Assembly: GCF_004886325.1 (NCBI RefSeq)
Contig: NZ_QXFN01000001.1
Location: forward strand, 310,001-374,000
DNA length: 64,000 nucleotides
Direction: 5' to 3'
Source: Cellulomonas telluris
GTDB taxonomy: Bacteria > Actinomycetota > Actinomycetes > Actinomycetales > Cellulomonadaceae
Part shown: positions 16,672 through 25,389 of the stretch, piece by piece
Layout: each line of letters starts with the position of its first letter
Position numbering within the stretch: position 1 is the first letter of the stretch
Notes under the pieces: generated by a model
Database searches by the model: none
What the model was told of the DNA's origin: nothing
Seen by the model: the letters and a program-made list of their open reading frames with translations, nothing else
Program-made: the position numbers and the translations under genes

Positions 16672-17925
16672 TCAGGACGCGGCGAGCTTCGTGTCGAGCG
16701 CCTTCGCGACCTGCTCGGGCTGGACCTCGCCGCGGATCATCCGCTGGATCTGGGCGACGGCCTCGACGTTGAGCACGTCCTCGGCCCGCTGCCACGCGAT
16801 CATCGGCAGGTAGAGCTGGCCGTTGCGGATCGGCTCGACCATGGGCTCGAACGACGGGTCGACCGGCGGCTCGAAGTCGTCGGTGACGGTGACGTCGTTG
16901 GTCAGGCTCTGGAAGAGCTCGACGGCCTCGGGCTCGGCGAGCCAGCCGAGGAACGTCTTGGCGGCCTCCTGCTTGGCCTCGTCGCTCTTCGCGTTGATCG
17001 CGTACCCGGGCGCGGCGGCACCGGCGGCGAACGGCGTGCCGGACTCGTCCATCGCCGGCACGAGGGAGAACTGGAAGTCGAGGTCGGGGTTCGCCTCGCG
17101 CAGCGACGCGATGAACCAGGGACCGCCGTTGATGACCGCCACGCGGCCGTTGGCGAACTCCGCGCTGACCTGGTCGCCGTCGAGGCCGACGACGTCCTTC
17201 GACATCAGCCCCTCCTCGAAGACGCGGTTGTACTGCTCGAGCGCCGGGGTCCACTGCTCGGCGAAGGTCGACTCGCCGTCGAAGATCTGGTCGTCCAGGG
17301 ACGGCTCCATCTCCGCGTTCTTCGCGCCGATCCACGCCGAGACGGTCGTCGGCATCTGGTCGACGCTCTCGAGGAACGGCGTGATGCCGGCGTCCTGGAG
17401 CTTCTGGCACATCTCGAGGAACTCGTCCCACGTCTCGGGGACGGTCTCGTACCCGACCTGCGCGAGCAGGTCCTTGTTGTAGATGTAGCCGGCGGCCCAC
17501 GACGAGAGCGACAGGCCGTAGTACTTGCCGTCGCGGCCGTAGGTCTCGAGGTTGAACGGCTCGACGCCCTCGACGAAGTCCTCGCCGGACAGGTCGAGCA
17601 CGTGCCCGCCCTCGATGAGGTTCGTCTTGTTCTCGGCGGCGATGACGAAGACGTCGGGCGCCGTGCCGGACAGCACGCGGGTCTGCAGCGCCTGGATGTA
17701 CTCGGCCACCGGGGGCGCGTAGGACGCCTCGACGCGGACCTCGGGGTGGTCCTCCTCGAACGCGTCGATGACCTGCTCCATCTGCTCCTCCCCGGTCCAG
17801 GAGAGGAAGGTGATCGTGGTGACGCCCTCGGGGTCACCACTGCCGCCACCGCTGCAGGCGGTGAGCGCGAGGGCGGCGGAGGCCGCCACGGCGGCCAGGC
17901 CTGCCAGTCGAGAGCGTCGCTTCAT
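16672..17925 (-). CDS. Sugar-binding lipoprotein of the ABC transporter
   Basis: A family 1 extracellular solute-binding protein of 417 residues. The signal peptide ends in the lipobox LTAC (Cys24), so the protein is membrane-anchored outside. The body has the expected ITFLSWTGEEQMEQVIDAFE start, the hinge region with SGTAPDVFVIAAENK, and a C-terminal helical lobe. The ATG at 17925 sits 7 bp behind AAGGAG; an in-frame ATG five codons upstream overlaps that site. It is the first gene of the operon and is divergent from a LacI regulator. The ligand is inferred from GH51 as arabino- or arabinoxylo-oligosaccharides. Confidence 0.93.
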   Translation of the reverse strand: MKRRSRLAGLAAVAASAALALTACSGGGSGDPEGVTTITFLSWTGEEQMEQVIDAFEEDHPEVRVEASYAPPVAEYIQALQTRVLSGTAPDVFVIAAENKTNLIEGGHVLDLSGEDFVEGVEPFNLETYGRDGKYYGLSLSSWAAGYIYNKDLLAQVGYETVPETWDEFLEMCQKLQDAGITPFLESVDQMPTTVSAWIGAKNAEMEPSLDDQIFDGESTFAEQWTPALEQYNRVFEEGLMSKDVVGLDGDQVSAEFANGRVAVINGGPWFIASLREANPDLDFQFSLVPAMDESGTPFAAGAAAPGYAINAKSDEAKQEAAKTFLGWLAEPEAVELFQSLTNDVTVTDDFEPPVDPSFEPMVEPIRNGQLYLPMIAWQRAEDVLNVEAVAQIQRMIRGEVQPEQVAKALDTKLAAS

Positions 17926-18000
17926 CGAGAGCTCCTTCATGCCCCGCCAGGGGCTGTCGGCCGGCGGGGACAGGGCGGCGGGTGCCTTGTCGTCCTCGCC

Positions 18001-18014
18001 ATTTAACGTTACAC
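18001..18014 (-). promoter_or_regulatory. Candidate LacI-family operator of the arabinoside operon
   Basis: ATTTAACGTTACAC with a central AACGTT (18005-18010), the CpG-centred core used by many LacI-family repressors. It lies 75 bp upstream of the binding-protein start and 104 bp from the LacI gene, and is an AT-rich island in GC-rich DNA. A similar TAACGTT site precedes the GH10 xylanase (33919). Confidence 0.6.
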
Positions 18015-18080
18015 ATCGGTGTGCAGGGCACGACTGTGCCTCCCCGGTCCTCTACGGTCAAGACCTGGGGCCATCGGATT

Positions 18081-18094
18081 TGTGAGCGTTCACA
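18081..18094 (+). promoter_or_regulatory. Candidate operator upstream of the LacI gene
   Basis: Inverted repeat TGTGA-GCGT-TCACA (5-bp arms), 23 bp before the LacI start codon. The position fits repression of the regulator's own transcription. The 4-base spacer does not fit a CRP site, which needs 6. Confidence 0.5.
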
Positions 18095-18117
18095 TGTTGT
18101 GACCGGAAGGAGACCGG

Positions 18118-19119
18118 GTGGCGACCTTGCGCGACGTGGCGAAGGTCTCGGGCGTCTCCGTCATGACCGTCAGCAACGTGGTGAACGGGCGGCCCAGCGT
18201 CGGCGAGGCCACCCGGCAGCGCGTGCTCGAGGTCATCGCCGAGCTCGGCTACGAGGCCAACCTCACCGCCCGGCGGCTGCGCGCCGGCCGCAGCGGCACC
18301 CTCGCGCTCGTCGTGCCCCGCATCGACCACCCGTACTTCGGCGAGCTCGCCGCCCGGTTCACCGACGCGCTGCGCCCCACCGGCCGCCACCTCGTGCTCG
18401 AGCAGAGCGGCGCCAGCAAGGAGGGCGAGCTCGGCGCGCTCTCGCAGGCGCGCCTGCAGCAGTACGACGGCGTGCTGCTCAGCGCCGTCGGCCTGCAGTT
18501 CGCGGACGTCGACCGCCTCGACGGCGGCGTGCCGCTCGTGCTGCTCGGCGAGAAGCCCATGCCGCCGCGGTTCGACCACGTCTCGCTCGGCAACCGCGCC
18601 GGCGGGCGCCTCGCCACCGCGCACCTGCTGGCGCACGGGGCGCGTCGCGTCCTCATGCTCGGCGGGACGACCGCGCCGACCGACGGCGGCATGGGGGACC
18701 TGCGCACGCAGGGCTGGCGGGACGCGCACGCGGACGCCGGCGTCCCCGCCGACCCGGCCCTCGTCGTCCCGCTGGCCCAGCTCGAGATGGGCTGGGCGCG
18801 GGGCGTCGTCCGCGGCCTCGTCACCGACGGGCCGGCGTTCGACGCGGTGTTCGCCGTGACCGACCAGGTCGCGGTCGGCGTGCTCGCGGGCCTGCGGGAC
18901 GCCGGGCTGCGCGTCCCGGAGGACGTCCAGGTCGTGGGCTTCGACAACCTCGCCGTCGGCGAGCACGTCGGCCCCGGCCTGACCACCGTCGACCCGGGCA
19001 ACGACGTCCTCGTCGAGCACGCGGTCCGGCTGCTCGACCGGCGGCTCGCCGGGGACGCGCCCGAGGCCGAGCACGTGGTCACGCCGGTGCGGCTCGTGGA
19101 GCGCGGCACCACACGCTGA
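18118..19119 (+). CDS. LacI-family transcriptional repressor
   Basis: A 333-residue regulator. The N-terminal helix-turn-helix and hinge are TLRDVAKVSGVSVMTVSNVV (residues 3-22) followed by RVLEVIAELGYEANLTARRL. The periplasmic-binding-protein-like effector domain covers about 60-333 and ends with the usual GFDNLAVGEHVGPGLTTV segment. The GTG at 18118 has GGAAGGAG 5 bp upstream. Divergent orientation from the GH51/ABC operon and the LacI-type sites between them make it the probable local repressor, induced by arabino-oligosaccharides (inference). A perfect palindrome follows 6 bp past its stop. Confidence 0.93.
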   Translation: MATLRDVAKVSGVSVMTVSNVVNGRPSVGEATRQRVLEVIAELGYEANLTARRLRAGRSGTLALVVPRIDHPYFGELAARFTDALRPTGRHLVLEQSGASKEGELGALSQARLQQYDGVLLSAVGLQFADVDRLDGGVPLVLLGEKPMPPRFDHVSLGNRAGGRLATAHLLAHGARRVLMLGGTTAPTDGGMGDLRTQGWRDAHADAGVPADPALVVPLAQLEMGWARGVVRGLVTDGPAFDAVFAVTDQVAVGVLAGLRDAGLRVPEDVQVVGFDNLAVGEHVGPGLTTVDPGNDVLVEHAVRLLDRRLAGDAPEAEHVVTPVRLVERGTTR

Positions 19120-19125
19120 CCGGCG

Positions 19126-19153
19126 CCGTGATGTGATGCGGCTCACATCACGG
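19126..19153 (+). terminator. Perfect palindrome: LacI terminator that also contains a CRP-like site
   Basis: CCGTGATGTGA (19126-19136) and TCACATCACGG (19143-19153) form an 11-bp perfect stem with a 6-base loop, 6 bp past the LacI stop. Its centre, TGTGATGCGGCTCACA (19132-19147), is an exact match to the TGTGA-N6-TCACA consensus of CRP/GlxR-type regulators. It could be a terminator, a regulatory site for the gene at 19247, or both. Confidence 0.6.
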
Positions 19154-19246
19154 TCGGGCCACGACGGCTGCGGGTCGGCCTCCCGATCCGATGGGATGCG
19201 TCCTGCACGCGGGCGGCCGGACCCGCCGACCCGGACGGACGGGCCC

Positions 19247-20725
19247 ATGCCGACGATCGACGCGCAGGAGCTGCTGGGCAGCTGGTCGAGCAGCGCGAGC
19301 CGGATGGACGAGTTCACGCTCGTCTCCGACGTCCTCGAGGCGGCCGCGCGCGCCGGGCACGCCGAGGACCTCGAGCTCGAGCGGGCCCGCGCCGCCGTCG
19401 TCGCCGGACGTCCCGCGCTGGCCGCCGGCCTGCTCGCCGACGTCGACCGGGACGTGCTCACCGGCGAGACCCACACGTGGCGGACCGTCGTCGCCGTGGC
19501 CGCGTGGGCGGCGCAGGGCGACACGGAGGCGCTGGCGGCCCTCATCCGGGTCGGCCAGGGCATGGAACGCGGGCCGGCCCTCACCCACCGGTACCTCCTC
19601 GCCGCCGCGGCCGAGCAGGCCGGCCAGAGCGACCTCGCGGACGCGACGTGGCGCGAGATCCAGGAGACGACGAACGCCCCGACCCAGACCGTGCAGCGGC
19701 GCGTCCTCGCCGCGGACGTCGCCCGCCGCTCCACGACCGACGTCGACGCGGCCGGCGCCGTCGTCGGCGGCACCGTGCGCACCCTCGTCGAGGCCCACCC
19801 CATGCCCGAGGACGGCCTCAACCCGACGCGCGACGTCGTCACCCGGCTCGAGGAGCGCGGCGACCGGGCCGGCGCCTGGCTCCTGCTCGAGGGCATCGCC
19901 GCGCTCCGCCCCCTGGCGACCGGGGTCCGGCAGATGCGGGACGAGCGCAGGTCCGGCGGCGGCTGGTGGCACGAGCGGCTGCCCGGGCTGGCCGCCGCCG
20001 TCGCCGCCGCGGCCCTCGTGGTCGTCGCCGGGCTCGCGCCGCTGCCCGCCTGGGTCCCCGCGCTCGCGTCCGTGGCGGCCGCGACCGTGTGGCGGCGCTG
20101 GCGGCTGCCGCAGGGCACCCGGCTCGGGCGGGTCGACGCGCGCCTGCTGTCGCAGGTCCGCGCGTTCCCGCCGGACATCCCGAACGGGCACCGGTGGGGG
20201 CTGCGGCGGGTCGGCGCGATCGTCACCGGTGGCGCCGCCGGGTTCCTGCTGGCGGTCGTCGTCACGGGCGTGCTCGTCGAGGGTCCGCTCGCCGAGCTGA
20301 ACCGGACGCACACCGCGGCCGTCGACGCCGTCGCGTGGCCGCTCGTGCTGCTCGCGCTCGTGCTGGGCGGCGCGGCAGGACCCCACCTGCTCACCCGGAC
20401 GCTGCGCGAGCCCGCGCAGCGGTGGGTGGACGAGGCCCGGGCGCGGACGGTCGAGCAGGTCCGCGGCTGCGTGTGCGTGCGCACGCTCGCGCTGCGCGGC
20501 GTGGAGGTCGACGCCTACACCACGGGGCACCTGCGCGCCGCCGACGCCGACGTGGCGGCCCTCGCGCCGTCCCTGCCGTCCGCCACGGTCGCGGTCCACC
20601 AGTGCCCGCTGTCGGGCACGCCGTGGCTCCGGGTGCAGCTGCCCGACCGTGAGCCCGTGCTGCTGCGCGGCACCCTCACGCGGGTGCAGGACGAGCCGGA
20701 GCGGGCGGTCGGCGGCTACCTCTGA
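19247..20725 (+). CDS. Membrane protein of unknown function
   Basis: A 492-residue protein I do not recognise. Residues 1-240 are soluble and helical with TPR-like pairs (DVLEAAARAGHAEDLELERA, then TWREIQETTNAPTQTVQRRV). Hydrophobic stretches lie at about 248-282 (one or two segments), 328-347 and 366-388, and a final 90-residue domain follows (VRGCVCVRTLALRGVEVDAYTTGH in two parts). The ATG at 19247 is chosen for a normal N-terminus, but its ribosome site is weak and an in-frame ATG at 19196 is possible. It is convergent with an acetyltransferase gene. A CRP-like site lies about 100 bp upstream. Confidence 0.65.
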   Translation: MPTIDAQELLGSWSSSASRMDEFTLVSDVLEAAARAGHAEDLELERARAAVVAGRPALAAGLLADVDRDVLTGETHTWRTVVAVAAWAAQGDTEALAALIRVGQGMERGPALTHRYLLAAAAEQAGQSDLADATWREIQETTNAPTQTVQRRVLAADVARRSTTDVDAAGAVVGGTVRTLVEAHPMPEDGLNPTRDVVTRLEERGDRAGAWLLLEGIAALRPLATGVRQMRDERRSGGGWWHERLPGLAAAVAAAALVVVAGLAPLPAWVPALASVAAATVWRRWRLPQGTRLGRVDARLLSQVRAFPPDIPNGHRWGLRRVGAIVTGGAAGFLLAVVVTGVLVEGPLAELNRTHTAAVDAVAWPLVLLALVLGGAAGPHLLTRTLREPAQRWVDEARARTVEQVRGCVCVRTLALRGVEVDAYTTGHLRAADADVAALAPSLPSATVAVHQCPLSGTPWLRVQLPDREPVLLRGTLTRVQDEPERAVGGYL

Positions 20726-20754
20726 CGGCACCGCGACCGCGCCGGGCACCGCGG

Positions 20755-21483
20755 TCAGGCGTCGGGCTCCAGGTGGTGCCGGGGGACGCCGACGCCGTCC
20801 CCGGGCGGCGTCATCGGCGGCGCGAGCTCGGTCAGCGGTGCCACGCGGGCAGCCGCACCCCAGCGCAGCCGCTGCGCGACGGCCTCACCGAGCGCGGTCC
20901 GCACGCCGCCCGTCCACAGGCGCGGCCACCCGCGTGCAGCCGCCGCGCCCTCGGCGGCCAGCAGCAACGACGTCGCCACGCGCCGGCGCCGGTGGGCGGG
21001 GGCGACGTACACCTCGAGGACCTGACCCGTCCCGACGCTCCACCGCAACGCCCCGACCTGGTCGCGGGAGGCGAGGCCGATGCGCGCCACGTCCCGCGCC
21101 GTGAGCACCGCACCCGGGGACGTGCGCGCGCCGACCGCCGCGGCACGCCCGGCCACGAGGTCGTACGGGAACGCGACCAGCTCGGCGAGCGGCGGACGCG
21201 CGTCGCGCAGCACCCGCTCGACGACGACGAGCGGGGGTGCCCCGTCCACGAGCAGCTCGGCGGTCAGCAGCTGCAGCGACCCCGCGCGGACGGTGACCCG
21301 GCCCACGCGTCGGCCGGCCGTCGCGAGGCCCGGCGGCAGGTCCGCGACGTCGACGACGGCACGGTCCGGACGCTCGTCGCCGGCCACCGCGTGCACGACG
21401 ACGACGTCCCCCTCACCGGTGCCGGCCGCCGCCGCGCGGACGGACCGCAGCCACCAGACCGGGACCCGTCCGCGCGGCGGCAC
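20755..21483 (-). CDS. GNAT-like acetyltransferase downstream of a wall-anchored protein
   Basis: A 242-residue protein. The C-terminal part has the GNAT acetyl-CoA site EVYVAPAHRRRRVATSLL (about 162-180) followed by AAARGWPRLWTGGVRT; the N-terminal 120 residues have no family that I recognise (DRAVVDVADLPPGLATAGRR, LLVDGAPPLVVVERVLRD). The GTG at 21483 is 2 bp from the stop of the LAATG-anchored surface protein gene, so the two are one operon. The acceptor substrate is unknown; a link to modifying surface components is only suggested by context. Confidence 0.72.
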   Translation of the reverse strand: MPPRGRVPVWWLRSVRAAAAGTGEGDVVVVHAVAGDERPDRAVVDVADLPPGLATAGRRVGRVTVRAGSLQLLTAELLVDGAPPLVVVERVLRDARPPLAELVAFPYDLVAGRAAAVGARTSPGAVLTARDVARIGLASRDQVGALRWSVGTGQVLEVYVAPAHRRRRVATSLLLAAEGAAAARGWPRLWTGGVRTALGEAVAQRLRWGAAARVAPLTELAPPMTPPGDGVGVPRHHLEPDA

Positions 21484-21485
21484 GG

Positions 21486-22832
21486 TCAGCGGCGCCGTGC
21501 GGGCCGGCGCGCGGCTGCCACCGCTGCGGCACCGGCCACGACGAGCCCGGCGGCGAGCGCGCCCACGGCTCCGGGCTCGGCACCGGTCGCGGCGAGGCGG
21601 TCGGTGCGGGGACGCGCGACGGGGGCCGCGACCGCTGCGGCCGGTGCCGCCGGTGCCGCCGGCAGGGCGACCGGTGCCGCGGGCGGCACGGGTCCGGTCG
21701 ACGGGACCGACGGCGCGGGCGCCGGGACCGCGGCCAGCACGAGCGGCACGACGACCGGGACGTCCGCCTGCGTCGCCGAGAGGACGGCGTCGAGGGCGAC
21801 CGGCTGCGTGGCGGACGGCAGGACCCAGCCGGCGGGCACGCCCGTGGTCCGCAGCTCGTAGGTGCCGGGCGTCCGGGGGCCGAACGCGACGCGACCGGCC
21901 GCGTCCGACGTCGCGGTGCCGAGCAGGACCAGGCCGGCGGGCTCCGCCGCCACGGCCAGGGGCCGGACGACCGGCTCGACCGGCTCCGGCGGGGTGCCCC
22001 ACAGCTCGACCGTCGCGCCGGCGACGGCCGCGCCCTCGTCGTCCTGCACGTCGACGTCGAGCACCCGGTACGCCTCGACGAGGTCGGTCCTGAGGTCGTA
22101 CGAGCAGTCGAACGGGTCCTCGGGCCCGCACGGCCCGATCGTCCACTCGACGGGCCCGGTGGCCATGAGGCCCGCCGGCGCCGCGACCAGGCGCACGGTC
22201 GCGGACTCGCCCGTGCCCAGCTCGTAGTAGCCCGCGACGGCGCCGAAGGAGGTCGTGCTGGGGGCCCACTCCGGCTCAGGGCCGGTGCCGACCACGTCGA
22301 GCTCGAAGCGCGCACCGGCGAGGTCCCTGCCCGTCTCCGAGCCCACCCCGAGGGAGACCTTGCCCGTCCCGTAGCAGCCCTCGACGCAGGGCAGCTCGGG
22401 GAACGGGGGCAGCTCGGGCTCCGTCGGCGGGGCGGGGTCCTCCTCCGCGGCGGCGTCGGCCGGCTCCCCGACCGGGACCTCCTCGGCGGGCGCCTCGGGG
22501 AGGGCGGTCCCGTCGAGCGGCTCCGGGTCCGCGGTCCCGTCGGCCGGGGCCTGCACGACCGGGGCCTCGTCGGCCGGGGCGTCCTGCGTCACCGCGGCCG
22601 GCACCAGCTGGTCGACCTGGTCGTCGGACGGCAGCAGGACCTGCGTCGCGATGGCCGTCGTACCGGCTGCGGCGTCGGAGGCGGGCGCCGTGGCGTCCGT
22701 GACCGTGTCGTCGGCGGCCAGCGCGGCCGGCGCGGAGCCGACGAGGGCGACCGCGCCGAGAGCGAGGAGGGCGGAGCCGCGGCGCGCGGCCGACCGGCTG
22801 CGGGCAGGGGTGGTCGAACGGGCAGGGCGCAC
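21486..22832 (-). CDS. Secreted surface protein with SpaA-like domains and LAATG sorting signal
   Basis: A 448-residue exported protein. A signal peptide (about 1-40, ending ALA-ADD) is followed by an acidic, Pro-rich stalk to about 150, then two beta-sandwich stretches that look like prealbumin/Cna-B repeats (GVGSETGRDLAGARFELDVV, and VQDDEGAAVAGATVELWGTP with TYELRTTGVPAGWVLP). An Ala/Pro-rich spacer leads to LAATG, a hydrophobic segment and a basic tail ARRPARRR, the sorting signal used by class E sortases. It should therefore be covalently attached to the cell wall. The GTG start at 22832 is reasonable but has a weak ribosome site; another GTG lies at 22934. No sortase gene is in the window. 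Confidence 0.78.
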   Translation of the reverse strand: MRPARSTTPARSRSAARRGSALLALGAVALVGSAPAALAADDTVTDATAPASDAAAGTTAIATQVLLPSDDQVDQLVPAAVTQDAPADEAPVVQAPADGTADPEPLDGTALPEAPAEEVPVGEPADAAAEEDPAPPTEPELPPFPELPCVEGCYGTGKVSLGVGSETGRDLAGARFELDVVGTGPEPEWAPSTTSFGAVAGYYELGTGESATVRLVAAPAGLMATGPVEWTIGPCGPEDPFDCSYDLRTDLVEAYRVLDVDVQDDEGAAVAGATVELWGTPPEPVEPVVRPLAVAAEPAGLVLLGTATSDAAGRVAFGPRTPGTYELRTTGVPAGWVLPSATQPVALDAVLSATQADVPVVVPLVLAAVPAPAPSVPSTGPVPPAAPVALPAAPAAPAAAVAAPVARPRTDRLAATGAEPGAVGALAAGLVVAGAAAVAAARRPARRR

Positions 22833-23059
22833 GGGAGGGCCTTGTCGTCGGGGCCGTCGACGACGGCGGGAGGGCGCGGCAAGGACCGGCCGCAGGAGGA
22901 TCGTCGCGGCCGCGGTCCCGCTCGTGACGCGCACGATGCTCGTACGCCGCAGATGTCCGACTACTTCACCCGGCGACGTGGGTGCTACGTCCCGCCCGTA
23001 CGGCCCTCACGTCACCCGTGCGTGCGACGAGGCAGACCGGAGCAGGAGCGCCCGCCCGG

Positions 23060-23230
23060 CTACCGCCGCGTGCCGCTGCGGCTCTTCACCCAGCCGTAGA
23101 CGACGGTCGCCGCGAGCAGCACGAGGCCGACGACGGTCAGCCACAGCAGGCCCTCGACGAGTGCGCCGAGGATCGAGAGCGCTAGCCAGATCAGCGCGAG
23201 GACGACGACGACGGTGAGGATCGACTTCAT
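23060..23230 (-). CDS. Small hydrophobic membrane protein
   Basis: A 56-residue protein, MKSILTVVVVLALIWLALSI then GALVEGLLWLTVVGLVLLA and a basic tail VKSRSGTRR: two membrane helices with a short loop. It resembles the small hydrophobic proteins of unknown role that are common in actinobacteria. The ATG at 23230 lies behind a weak GGTGGGG. It stands alone, with about 230 bp on one side to the surface-protein start where I see only a promoter-like region. Confidence 0.65.
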   Translation of the reverse strand: MKSILTVVVVLALIWLALSILGALVEGLLWLTVVGLVLLAATVVYGWVKSRSGTRR

Positions 23231-23382
23231 CGCCCCACCGTCCCACGGCACGGGAGGGCCGGCATCCGGGTGCTGCCCCCGGGGAGCTCGCGGGAGTCGT
23301 GCGAGCTCGCGGGCCGGAAGCCGCGACCTGGCGGCCGACCGCGACCGGGCGCCGGCGTCACCGGCGGCAGCGGCGACCGTGA

Positions 23383-24180
23383 TCAGTGCGGAGGAGCCGG
23401 CATGGCGAGCGCTGTCGACGGCCGGCAGCCCAGCTCGCCCGGCTGGAGCTGCACGGGCGCGACGTGCACGTCCACGACCGTGCCGCCGACGCGAGCGACG
23501 AGCACGCAGTCATCCGGGCCGCCGGTCGCGACCCCCACGTCGGCGCCCTCCACCTCGACGTCGACGTCGGCGAGGGGCGGGCCGCCGGGCTCGACCGGCG
23601 CCAGGAGCGCGGTGATCCGCTCGGCCACGTCGTCCGCGTCGGGCGTCCCGCCGGCCGGCAGCTCCTCGAGCACCTGCCACGCGGCGTCACGCGCGTCCTC
23701 GGCCGCGACGGGCACGTCGGACGGCGGCGGCGTCACCTCGACGACCCCCGGCGGGCAGTCGACGCGGTCGACGCCGTCGGGCTCCCCCCACTCCCCGACC
23801 TTGCCCCAGCGGTCGAACCGGACGGCGAAGCAGTGCGGGCCGCGGTCGACCTCGTCCGGCTCGCCGATCGAGAACTTCGGCGCGTCCGCCGGCTCGGGCA
23901 GCGTCACCGCGAACGTCAGCGTCCCCAGCAGCACGTCGCCCCGCTCGAACCCCTCGGCGGGCTCGATGCCGACGAGCGTCGTCCCCGAGGGCGTGCCCAC
24001 CGCGGCACGGGCGAACCCGTCGATGCTCTCGGTGTGCGAGCTCATGCGTGTCGTCGCCAGCAGGTCGAGCACGACGTCGCGCGCCTGCAGCTCCCCCGGC
24101 GTGAGGGACGGGGCGCACGCGACGAGCGCGAGGACGGCGGCTGCGACAGGCAGGGTGCGACGCGCACGGTCGGTCGGCAT
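23383..24180 (-). CDS. Lipoprotein of unknown function
   Basis: A 265-residue exported lipoprotein with lipobox LVAC (Cys22). The mature protein is acidic, with two Cys pairs (HCFAVRFDRW, DCPPGVVEV and DDCVLVARV, LGCRPS) that could form disulfides. I recognise no family. It may be transcribed without a leader: a TACCGT -10 box ends 6 bases before the ATG. The gene is monocistronic, between the small hydrophobic protein and the nitroreductase. Confidence 0.7.
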   Translation of the reverse strand: MPTDRARRTLPVAAAVLALVACAPSLTPGELQARDVVLDLLATTRMSSHTESIDGFARAAVGTPSGTTLVGIEPAEGFERGDVLLGTLTFAVTLPEPADAPKFSIGEPDEVDRGPHCFAVRFDRWGKVGEWGEPDGVDRVDCPPGVVEVTPPPSDVPVAAEDARDAAWQVLEELPAGGTPDADDVAERITALLAPVEPGGPPLADVDVEVEGADVGVATGGPDDCVLVARVGGTVVDVHVAPVQLQPGELGCRPSTALAMPAPPH

Positions 24181-24186
24181 GCGCGG

Positions 24187-24192
24187 ACGGTA
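24187..24192 (-). promoter_or_regulatory. -10 box of a leaderless promoter
   Basis: TACCGT on the minus strand ends 6 bases before the ATG at 24180, the spacing that places the transcription start at or next to the start codon. Confidence 0.5.
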
Positions 24193-24232
24193 GCGCCGTG
24201 GCCCGGGCCGTGTCCGCCGTTCCGCGCGGCCC

Positions 24233-25351
24233 TCAGGCCCGCCCGTCCCCGGCGTCGGTCAGCCGCGGCGACCACGGCGACGTCTTGGTCGGCCGCCCGA
24301 CGCTGAACACCGCGAGCGCGACGTGCGACCGCCGCAGCCCGAGCCGCCGGCGCAGCGCGGCCACCGCGTGCGGGGAGTCGACGACCTCGGAGTGCGGTGC
24401 CACCGCAAGCCCGGCCCGGTGCGCGTGCAGCCACGTGCGCTGCAGCGCCCGCCCGGCCTCGACCACGTCGGCCGGCGGCAGGCCGAGCCGGGCGTCGAGT
24501 GTCTCGGTGGCGCTGTGCACGTCGCGGGTCTGCGCGACGAGCACGAGGTGCTGCGGCCCGTCGAGCGGCGCGCCCGGCGCGGGCGGCGGCGGGAGCGGAC
24601 GCGTGCGGTCGACGGCCTCCACCGCACGGCCGACGAGCCCGGCGACGCGCAGCGCGGCGTCGTGCAGGGCCGGGCGGCGGGTGAGCGGTGCGGCGACCAG
24701 CGCGGCCCACGGCGGCAGCTGCAGCATCCGGTCGGTCATGCCGTCGAGCGCGTAGCGCGGGTGGGCGGGGCTCAGGCGCAGCCACCGGACGAGCTCGGCG
24801 GCGACCGCCGGGCGCGAGGCCGTCCACGCGGAGCCGAGCCGCACCAGGCGGCGCATCGCCGGGTCGTCCACCTGCAGCAGGCGCAGCCAGGACGGCAGCG
24901 CGGGAGCGTCCGCGCGCAGGTCGGGGCCGGGCAGCAGCGGGCCCCGGTTCACGCGGCGCTCGCGCACGTCCGCCGGGGTGAAGGGTGTGGCCGCCGGGGA
25001 GGCGGTGGGCCGCAGCACGAGCACCGTGTCGGCGGGGTCGGCCGGGCCGCGCACCGGCAGGTCGTCGAGCCGGTCCAGGACGGGCGTCGGCGCGACCTCC
25101 AGGCCGCACCCGTCCGCCGCGGCGACGACGACGGCCGACTCGACCCACGCGCCCAGCGCGAGCAGCAGGTCCCGCGACGACGGGTCGCCCGCGCACAGCA
25201 TGCGCCCGGGCACGACGCCCACCTCGATCCGTCCGTCGACCACGCGCACCGACCACGGCTGGGTGTTGTGCGCCGACGGCGCCCGCCCGGCCAGGCGCAC
25301 CCACCGGCGCACGTCGTCCTCGGTGACGGGCGCACCGTCCGTCGCGGTCAT
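24233..25351 (-). CDS. Acg-like nitroreductase-family protein, last gene of a four-gene operon
   Basis: A 372-residue protein of the nitroreductase superfamily, Acg type (two fused half-domains). The N-terminal motif RAPSAHNTQPWSVRV (about 23-37) is the FMN-phosphate-contacting signature, and the second half has LVAQTRDVHSATETLDA and SVGRPTKTSPWSPR. Some Acg proteins bind flavin without reductase activity, so the chemistry is open. GGGAGG precedes the ATG at 25351. It lies 38 bp downstream of the GNAT-like gene and is read with the PaaK-like ligase operon. Confidence 0.85.
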   Translation of the reverse strand: MTATDGAPVTEDDVRRWVRLAGRAPSAHNTQPWSVRVVDGRIEVGVVPGRMLCAGDPSSRDLLLALGAWVESAVVVAAADGCGLEVAPTPVLDRLDDLPVRGPADPADTVLVLRPTASPAATPFTPADVRERRVNRGPLLPGPDLRADAPALPSWLRLLQVDDPAMRRLVRLGSAWTASRPAVAAELVRWLRLSPAHPRYALDGMTDRMLQLPPWAALVAAPLTRRPALHDAALRVAGLVGRAVEAVDRTRPLPPPPAPGAPLDGPQHLVLVAQTRDVHSATETLDARLGLPPADVVEAGRALQRTWLHAHRAGLAVAPHSEVVDSPHAVAALRRRLGLRRSHVALAVFSVGRPTKTSPWSPRLTDAGDGRA

Positions 25352-25389
25352 GCGGCCTCCCTCGCCGCCGTCGGCGGCCCTCGTGCCGG

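Noticed and set aside
18081-18094. CRP site before the LacI gene
   Set aside because: TGTGA and TCACA are separated by 4 bases rather than the 6 needed; a LacI-type operator is more likely.
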